From positions 1-9,745 of the forward strand of contig DPLL01000526.1 in NCBI GenBank assembly GCA_003542015.1: a DNA stretch of 9,745 nt, in the 5' to 3' direction. Origin of the DNA: Microcoleaceae cyanobacterium UBA9251. GTDB taxonomy: Bacteria; Cyanobacteriota; Cyanobacteriia; Cyanobacteriales; Microcoleaceae. The notes under the pieces were generated by a model. That model searched no databases. It was not told the origin of the DNA and saw only the letters and a list, made by a program, of their open reading frames with translations. How positions within the stretch are numbered: position 1 is the first letter of the stretch; every line of letters starts with the position of its first letter. Positions 1 to 4,046 of the stretch are shown piece after piece. The position numbers and the translations under genes are program-made.

Positions 1-18
1 TTTATCTGCCTTGTCTCT

Positions 19-549
19 GTGATTAACAGGATTTGTAGTAATACGGGTCTGCTTGTAAGGTTAGCTAACCTTGCTAAGAAGAAGCAATATCTCACAGCAT
101 TGTTAACGGAACGCGGTATTGACTTAAATCGTTATCAGGTCAACAAGTATCTAGACTCTATACCAAAAGACGATAATTACATAGACAGCATCAGAGATCA
201 AAGAATGACTATCTTTGTCAAGCCATTTTTTGAGGATATCAAAAAACCTTATTTGGCCGCAACAGTAGATAGAGTGTTTTGGTTACTGCTAGAAACCTAT
301 TTGTCTGATTTTGCTAAAGTAAAGCTGAACGAAGAAGAAGGATATATAAACAAAGCGTATATATCGTCTGGAAATTTTATAGCTATAGTAACTGTCACCT
401 TAAATGGGAAATGGAAAGCAGATATTCCGTTTGGTTCTAAAGATAATATGTCGTACAATGCAAGTATAGAGGCGATCGCAAGTCTCTTACAGGCAAGCGG
501 AATACCTAAGCTGAAGTTCTCATTCACACAGGAGTCTATACGCACATAG
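19..549 (+). CDS. Unrecognised protein, 176 aa, possibly 5'-partial
   Basis: I do not recognise this protein. The reading frame is open to the left edge of the window, and the GTG at 19 is the only canonical start visible, so the true start may lie upstream; no ribosome binding site can be judged. The N-terminal half is rich in Lys, Asp and Tyr and looks helical. It is followed by a hydrophobic helix (VFWLLLETYL, about residues 85-94). The last 70 residues look like a compact alpha/beta unit: a beta strand (GNFIAIVTVTLNGKW), a loop, and a helix (NASIEAIASLLQASGI). The strand-loop-helix order distantly recalls the LeuA-type regulatory (dimerisation) domain, but that is a weak impression and not an assignment. 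There is no signal peptide. One HIP1 octamer lies inside the gene at 472-479, which suggests long residence in this genome. Reality of the gene is moderately sure; its function is unknown. Confidence 0.5.
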   Translation: MINRICSNTGLLVRLANLAKKKQYLTALLTERGIDLNRYQVNKYLDSIPKDDNYIDSIRDQRMTIFVKPFFEDIKKPYLAATVDRVFWLLLETYLSDFAKVKLNEEEGYINKAYISSGNFIAIVTVTLNGKWKADIPFGSKDNMSYNASIEAIASLLQASGIPKLKFSFTQESIRT

Positions 550-570
550 CTGTTTGCAAAAGAAAGAGTT

Positions 571-707
571 GTGGTAGGGTGCGTCAGGTTTTATGTTCTA
601 AATTTGCACAAAAATTATGATTCTGACGCACCGTTTGTTTCCAGGTGCGTCAGTTGTGAGATTGTTGGTTTGGATCGAAAATAATGGTAGCTGACGCACC
701 CTACTAC
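571..707. repeat. MITE-like element with four alternating GGTGCGTCAG arms
   Basis: The outer ends form a 17-bp inverted repeat with one mismatch (571-587 against 691-707; the inner 14 bp, GTAGGGTGCGTCAG, are perfect). Two further copies of the 10-bp core lie inside, at 623-632 (inverted) and 644-653 (direct). The four cores therefore alternate and can fold as two adjacent hairpins (578-587/623-632 and 644-653/691-700) or as one long cruciform. The element is about 137 bp and encodes nothing. This architecture suits a small non-autonomous element or dispersed palindromic repeat. No clear target-site duplication is visible at its ends. Confidence 0.7.
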
Positions 708-720
708 TAACTAATAATGA

Positions 721-740
721 CCCTTCGACTACGCTCAGGG
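721..740. repeat. Short dispersed-repeat-like motif next to the heptamer array
   Basis: A 20-bp sequence begins CCCTTCGAC and ends GCTCAGGG, with CCCT/AGGG ends able to pair. It resembles the TCGACT(A/T)CGCTCA-type short repeats that recur in intergenic DNA of filamentous cyanobacteria; this likeness is from memory, and only one copy is seen here. It sits between the palindromic element and the heptamer array, so three repeat types are stacked in under 310 bp. Confidence 0.4.
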
Positions 741-746
741 CACCGC

Positions 747-872
747 TACTGACTAATGACTAATGACTACTGACTAATGACTAATAACTAATGACTAATG
801 ACTACTGACTAATGACTAATGACTACTGACTCATGACTAATGACTACTGACTAATGACTACTGACTAATGAC
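747..872. repeat. Heptameric short tandem repeat (STRR), 18 units of TA(A/C)TGAC
   Basis: Eighteen consecutive 7-bp units run without any gain or loss of phase over exactly 126 bp. Sixteen are TAATGAC or TACTGAC; the variants are TAATAAC at 782-788 and TCATGAC at 831-837. Heptameric STRRs are an established feature of filamentous cyanobacterial genomes. Because 7 is not a multiple of 3, every plus-strand frame meets TAA or TGA within a few units, and the minus strand gives TAG. The right end overlaps the last codon and stop codon of the minus-strand hydrolase gene. Confidence 0.93.
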
Positions 873-1557
873 TGATACTTGCGATCGGCTCCCAACTTAT
901 CACATCTTCAAATAAAGCTTGATACCCCGCTACATTGGGATGCAGCCCATCTGTCATCAGGTGCGATCGCCACCAATCACTGCCCCGATTTATCCAGGTA
1001 TCAAAAATATCTAAATAGGGAATCCCCCGCAACTGACAAGCTAACTTCGTCGCCTCTTTATACCGATATTGGTCGGTATGATTGTAATACAAACAATCTT
1101 GAAAAGGCATTTTACGTTCATCAATCGGCACCATCCCGACAAATATTACCGGGCAAAGTTGTCTGGACAGGTTTAATAAATTGTCCAAAACTGTTTTAAA
1201 ATGTTCAAAATCAGTATAATTGCGGCCCCTCGGCGATTGCACTCTCGCCGTATCGTTGAGGCCTACCGAAAGTATAATGGCATCCGGGAGGCGATTTCTG
1301 AGCTCGCCACGGTGTCTAAACTCGTTTTCTAGCCGTTGCGCGACTTGATGGGTGCGATCGCCCCGCACTCCCAAATTGTAGAGCACGTGCCCAGGGCTGT
1401 CGGGACACATCCACTGTCGCCGCAGCCTTTCTACCCAGCCACCGCCCACACCATCGCCGAAACCGTAGATTAAACTGTCTCCGAAAGCTACCAATTTGAG
1501 GGGATGAGAATTGCTCCGATGCAATGGGAGAAAGGAATAGGCTGTCGCTGCCTGCAT
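865..1557 (-). CDS. SGNH/GDSL-family hydrolase (lipase/esterase-like)
   Basis: This is a 230-aa hydrolase of the SGNH fold, expected to cleave ester or acyl bonds by a Ser-Asp-His triad; the substrate cannot be told. Block I is FGDSLIYGFGD with nucleophile Ser28. Block II is NLGVRGD (61-67), giving the oxyanion-hole glycine. Block III is SVGLNDT (97-103) with Asn101. Block V is TDGLHPN (202-208) with catalytic Asp203 and His206. All four signature residues are present and the length is normal for a single-domain member. No signal peptide is evident, so a cytoplasmic location is likely. The start at 1557 follows only a weak ribosome binding site; an ATG seven bases upstream is in another frame. 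It diverges from rpoZ across an 81-bp gap. Its 3' end is unusual: the stop (865-867) and the end of the last codon lie in the heptamer array, so the original C-terminus may have been rewritten by repeat expansion. Confidence 0.9.
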   Translation of the reverse strand: MQAATAYSFLPLHRSNSHPLKLVAFGDSLIYGFGDGVGGGWVERLRRQWMCPDSPGHVLYNLGVRGDRTHQVAQRLENEFRHRGELRNRLPDAIILSVGLNDTARVQSPRGRNYTDFEHFKTVLDNLLNLSRQLCPVIFVGMVPIDERKMPFQDCLYYNHTDQYRYKEATKLACQLRGIPYLDIFDTWINRGSDWWRSHLMTDGLHPNVAGYQALFEDVISWEPIASISH

Positions 1558-1604
1558 AACTCATGATACTCTGTAAATAATTTACGAATTTTTACATACT
1601 AAAC

Positions 1605-1610
1605 TAGAAT
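1605..1610 (+). promoter_or_regulatory. Possible -10 element of rpoZ (TAGAAT)
   Basis: TAGAAT matches the sigma-70 -10 consensus at five of six bases and lies 28 bp before the rpoZ start. The hexamer 17 bp upstream, TTACGA (1582-1587), is a poor -35, so this is a tentative call. The 81-bp gap between the divergent hydrolase and rpoZ genes must hold promoters for both. Confidence 0.35.
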
Positions 1611-1638
1611 GTAGCATTCAGATCAAGTAGGTAATCTC

Positions 1639-1869
1639 ATGCTTAAGCGTCCAACTTTCGATTCAACTCAGCTAACTCTTCGGGCGGAAGAGCTGATCAA
1701 TGCCGCTTCCAACCGATACCGGATTACGGTACAAGTGGCGAACCGCGCCAAACGCCGCCGCTATGAAGATTTTGACAATATGGACGATCACCAAATGAAA
1801 CCGGTGATGCGGGCGATATTTGAGATGTCTGATGAGTTGACTCAGCCAGAAATTATCGGCGATATCTAA
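1639..1869 (+). CDS. rpoZ: DNA-directed RNA polymerase omega subunit
   Basis: This 76-aa protein is the omega subunit of RNA polymerase. Omega wraps the C-terminal tail of beta' and helps assemble and stabilise the enzyme; in cyanobacteria it also affects sigma recruitment. The diagnostic run is [18 protein letters not shown] at residues 24-41, preceded by FDSTQL (7-12) and followed by a helix ending [12 protein letters not shown] (56-67). The length is right for cyanobacterial omega, which is shorter than the E. coli subunit. The ATG is preceded by a weak AAGTAGGT (1625-1632). It stands alone, with the hydrolase diverging upstream and 217 bp of repeat-containing DNA downstream. It matters for the rest of the window because the C-terminus of the giant minus-strand protein (4047-8057) is a diverged copy of the same domain. 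Confidence 0.95.
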   Translation: MLKRPTFDSTQLTLRAEELINAASNRYRITVQVANRAKRRRYEDFDNMDDHQMKPVMRAIFEMSDELTQPEIIGDI

Positions 1870-1913
1870 ACTTGGGTAGTTTTGAGTTGTAGGGGTAATC
1901 CCCCTCGGGTTGT

Positions 1914-1932
1914 CCCTAGTTTTGAATTAGGG
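1914..1932 (+). terminator. Possible weak terminator hairpin after rpoZ
   Basis: CCCTAGT at 1914-1920 pairs with ATTAGGG at 1926-1932, with one G-T pair, around a 5-base loop. Four T follow only after an 8-base gap (1940-1943), so it is a poor intrinsic terminator. A smaller GGGG/CCCC hairpin lies at 1892-1903. The sequence TAGTTTTGA(G/A) recurs at 1877, 1917 and 1937 through the same stretch. Confidence 0.35.
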
Positions 1933-2003
1933 AGAGTAGTTTTGAGTAATTCTCGATCGCTCCTAACTTAATAAGTAAGCGCACCTCAAAAAACAGAATA
2001 CCC

Positions 2004-2037
2004 AGCTCCCCGACAACTTCTGCGAAGTCTGGGAGCT
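2004..2037. repeat. Palindromic hairpin, AGCTCCC...GGGAGCT with ACTTC/GAAGT inner stem
   Basis: AGCTCCC (2004-2010) pairs with GGGAGCT (2031-2037), and inside it ACTTC (2016-2020) pairs with GAAGT (2024-2028) around a TGC loop. This resembles the CCCGACTTCT.AGAAGTCGGGG-type small dispersed palindromes found between genes in many cyanobacteria. It is 50 bp before the next start codon. No T-run follows it (AAAAGAAGAAG follows), so a terminator on the plus strand is unlikely; it may be a mobile palindrome or an mRNA-stabilising structure. Confidence 0.6.
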
Positions 2038-2086
2038 AAAAGAAGAAGATTTTACGTTTAATTAGATTAAACAAATTATCAAAACC

Positions 2087-2734
2087 GTGAAGAAATTAAA
2101 GCAGGGCTTGAGTTTTTTATTCGTTACTTTGAGTGTGGCGATTTTCACGCTTTTGAGCTGGGTATTGGAATCGGGGGAACTCAGACTGTCGGCTGTAGAA
2201 CCTTCGCTGCTACCGAGTCAAGAGTCTGTTTCTGTGCAACGAGTTGCTCAAGAATCCGCGCCGCAGCAAGTGAGGGCTCAAGATGCGTGGAAATTTGTGT
2301 ATGAACAATTGCCTGATTTGCCGATCGCCAATAATTACATTTCTCAAGAAACTGGAAAAGTAGACCCCAATAATACTTTAGTCGGACGGTTGATTCGATA
2401 TCATGTGTTTGTCAAAGGACGGCCTCCCAATTATCGCTTTGATTGGAAGTTGAGTTTAGCTGACTATTTGGGTGCTACTCCTGATTATTTAGTCGAAAGC
2501 GTTTATCCCGGTAAGGACGTTTTGCGTGAAAATCCGATGGAAGGCGATCGGGCTGCGATTCAAAGTTTAAATAGAACTCAGCGGGATGCTTTGGTTCAAG
2601 CTTTGGTTGATGTTTTTAGTGGGAATTCCGGGCGATCGCGCGCGCCGACGACGGGAGAAAAACCAGAAGGGCGATCGAACTCGCCGACAATACCGCAGCC
2701 GCAGCCCGGTGATGCGAAGTTGCTGGCACCCTAA
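2087..2734 (+). CDS. Membrane-anchored or secreted protein of unknown function
   Basis: I do not recognise a named family for this 215-aa protein. It starts at GTG 2087; an in-frame TAG at 2063 rules out a long extension, and no Shine-Dalgarno sequence is visible. The N-terminus has positive charges (MKKLKQ) followed by a hydrophobic stretch (about residues 8-27), which fits an uncleaved anchor or a signal peptide. Residues 28-66 are a Ser/Gln/Glu/Val-rich spacer. Residues 67-177 form the likely folded core, with many aromatic residues (DAWKFVYEQLPDLPIANNY, RFDWKLSLADYLG, PDYLVESVYPG) and a closing helix (RTQRDALVQALVDVF). The tail (178-215) is disordered, rich in Pro, Gly, Ser and Arg, and carries an HIP1 octamer at 2632-2639. 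The domain is probably on the periplasmic side of a membrane. It is probably monocistronic. Confidence 0.75.
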   Translation: MKKLKQGLSFLFVTLSVAIFTLLSWVLESGELRLSAVEPSLLPSQESVSVQRVAQESAPQQVRAQDAWKFVYEQLPDLPIANNYISQETGKVDPNNTLVGRLIRYHVFVKGRPPNYRFDWKLSLADYLGATPDYLVESVYPGKDVLRENPMEGDRAAIQSLNRTQRDALVQALVDVFSGNSGRSRAPTTGEKPEGRSNSPTIPQPQPGDAKLLAP

Positions 2735-2860
2735 GATTTGGTTTCGGTTAGTTCGCGATCGCATGGGTGGTCAGAAACCGGTTTTTTAGGAGAATACAGG
2801 TTACAGCCCCCAGAAACGGGCAAATACTTCGACACTTCGGCGAATCGGAATGATTTAACC

Positions 2861-2884
2861 GCAGAGAACGCAGAGAACGCAGAG
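2861..2884. repeat. Nonamer tandem repeat GCAGAGAAC, about 2.7 units
   Basis: GCAGAGAAC occurs at 2861-2869 and 2870-2878, followed by a partial unit at 2879-2884. It is preceded by AACC. It lies in the 250-bp gap between the membrane protein and the DUF1818 gene and has no coding role. I believe this is a common intergenic repeat in Oscillatoria-type genomes, but that is recall only. Confidence 0.5.
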
Positions 2885-2952
2885 GGAGATCGGAGAGAGA
2901 GATGAATAATTCCGATGAAGAGAGGATTTGATATCAGTGATTCACCCAATCG

Positions 2953-2980
2953 AAAATCCAAAATCTAAAATCTAAAATTG
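2953..2980. repeat. Second heptameric STRR, four units of AAAATCT type
   Basis: Four 7-bp units (AAAATCC, AAAATCT, AAAATCT, AAAATTG) end four bases before the start codon of the DUF1818 gene. The array therefore occupies the place where a ribosome binding site would lie, and none is visible. It is a different heptamer from the one at 747-872 but has the same unit length. Confidence 0.7.
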
Positions 2981-2984
2981 ATCG

Positions 2985-3350
2985 ATGGATCGAGTAATTA
3001 AGACTGGTGACGGATGGCGTTTGGGATGGCACCCGGATGCGGCGGAGTTTCAGGGTTTGGTGGGGGGGGATGGTTGGGCGATCGAGCTAACCGAGGCTGA
3101 GTTGAACGATTTTTGCCGACTGTTAGCACAGTTAGCCGCCACCATGAGTCAAATGGCGAGTGAGTTGATGGATGAGGAAAAAATCGCCATTGAAGCCGAA
3201 AGCGATTTGCTGTGGGTGCTGGTAGAAGGCTATCCCCAAGCTTACAGCGTGCAGTTGATCTTGAGTGCTGGTAGGAGGTGCGAGGGTTTTTGGTCGATCG
3301 CTGCCGCGCCCGGTTTGGTGCAGGCGACAAAAGTTTTAAAAGTTTTTTGA
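2985..3350 (+). CDS. DUF1818 family protein (cyanobacterial, function unknown)
   Basis: This 121-aa protein looks like the DUF1818 family, small soluble proteins almost confined to cyanobacteria and plastid-bearing lineages; the function is not known. Visible hallmarks are the opening RVIKTGDGWRLGWHPDA, the GGDGWAIELTEAELNDFCRLL motif leading into a long helix (about residues 33-66), and a beta-rich second half (SDLLWVLVEGYPQAYSVQLIL, then RRCEGFWSI). There is no signal peptide or membrane segment. The length fits the family. The ATG at 2985 directly follows the heptamer repeat and has no Shine-Dalgarno sequence. The gene ends at 3350, just before the tRNA-Pro promoter. Family assignment is by memory of the pattern; confidence in the gene being real is higher than in the name. 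Confidence 0.78.
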   Translation: MDRVIKTGDGWRLGWHPDAAEFQGLVGGDGWAIELTEAELNDFCRLLAQLAATMSQMASELMDEEKIAIEAESDLLWVLVEGYPQAYSVQLILSAGRRCEGFWSIAAAPGLVQATKVLKVF

Positions 3351-3357
3351 TTTTTTT

Positions 3358-3386
3358 TTGACTTTTTCCTGAATTGATGATATGCT
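3358..3386 (+). promoter_or_regulatory. Sigma-70 promoter of the tRNA-Pro gene
   Basis: The -35 box TTGACT (3358-3363) and -10 box TATGCT (3381-3386) are separated by exactly 17 bp. Transcription would begin around 3393, leaving a leader of only a few bases before the tRNA at 3398. A run of nine T precedes the -35 box. Confidence 0.75.
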
Positions 3387-3397
3387 GTTAAAGCTGT

Positions 3398-3471
3398 CGG
3401 GACGTAGCGCAGCTTGGTAGCGCACTACTTTGGGGTAGTAGGGGTCGCAGGTTCAAATCCTGTCGTTCCGA
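3398..3471 (+). tRNA. tRNA-Pro, anticodon GGG
   Basis: The 74-nt sequence folds as a full cloverleaf. The acceptor stem is CGGGACG/CGTTCCG with one G-T pair; the D stem is GCGC/GCGC. The anticodon stem CTACT/AGTAG encloses the loop TTGGGGT, which gives anticodon GGG at 3432-3434. The variable loop has five bases and the T arm is GCAGG/CCTGT around TTCAAAT. The discriminator base is A. CCA is not encoded. It reads the proline codons CCC and CCU. It has its own promoter and terminator, so it is an independent transcription unit. Confidence 0.97.
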
Positions 3472-3477
3472 TTCAGG

Positions 3478-3501
3478 AAACCCGCTCATTGAGCGGGTTT
3501 T
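3478..3501 (+). terminator. Rho-independent terminator of tRNA-Pro
   Basis: A perfect 10-bp stem (3478-3487 AAACCCGCTC with 3491-3500 GAGCGGGTTT) closes a 3-base ATT loop and is followed by T-rich DNA (TTTT at 3498-3501 and TTTTT at 3506-3510). It begins seven bases after the tRNA. Confidence 0.9.
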
Positions 3502-4046
3502 ACTGTTTTTATCGGAAAATTGGGTGCTTCAAGTTTTAATTGTCAGCTTAAAACATAATAAAACTCAACCAGAAAACAAAATTAAATTACCCACTGCTAT
3601 AGACGTGAATAAGCGGTTTACGGCGGAGGTAAAATCAGAAAACCCTTGGACCTATGAAGTCTCGATCGACTGAAAATGCACAACCGAAAATTGACGGTTA
3701 ACAACCGGAATTGTTGTTTGATGGTGAATCGGGCGATCGCAAATTCGATTTTTCCTCTACAGTCGCGATCGCAATTAAGAGCGAAAGTCTAAGGTTTTGA
3801 GCCGATTGTCAGCTTGTGGCTTCTCCTCCAGGGGTTACGGATCGGGGTAAGGGCGATCGCACCGCCATGTGACACGGGGTGCGGGGTGAGGGCGATCGCG
3901 ATCGGAGTTTCCCAACTGTGGGCGAGGTTTAAGGTGCCGATGTTGTGGACGAATGGCCGATGTCAGTGTACAGTTTTTCTACAAATTGCCTATTCTCAAG
4001 TTAGTTTACTCTTTTAATCCAGGTATTTTATTGATAAATTAAAAAT
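3502..4046. other. Intergenic region, no credible gene, four HIP1 sites
   Basis: These 545 bp separate the tRNA terminator from the stop codon of the convergent giant gene. The only open frame of note (3814-4017, TTG start, 67 aa) has an unconvincing composition and no ribosome binding site. HIP1 octamers lie at 3733-3740, 3765-3772, 3853-3860 and 3892-3899. An 18-bp block built on the last two (CGGGGT(A/G)AGGGCGATCGC) occurs at 3843-3860 and 3882-3899 with a single mismatch. The last HIP1 of the window is at 3892, which marks a composition change toward the right. No GC-rich terminator for the giant gene is visible; the DNA next to its stop is AT-rich, with an A/T palindrome around 4036-4050. 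Confidence 0.6.

Noticed and set aside
747..872. CRISPR array
   Set aside because: The repeats are 7 bp, contiguous and without spacers; this is a short tandem repeat.
2567..2961. Short ORFs overlapping the 3' end and downstream gap of the 2087-2734 gene
   Set aside because: Arg/Ser-rich frames created by HIP1-like and tandem repeat DNA; no domain or start signal.
3814..4017. 67-aa plus-strand ORF with TTG start
   Set aside because: No ribosome binding site, odd Cys/Arg/Ile composition, and two HIP1 sites account for its repeated RAIA-type peptide.
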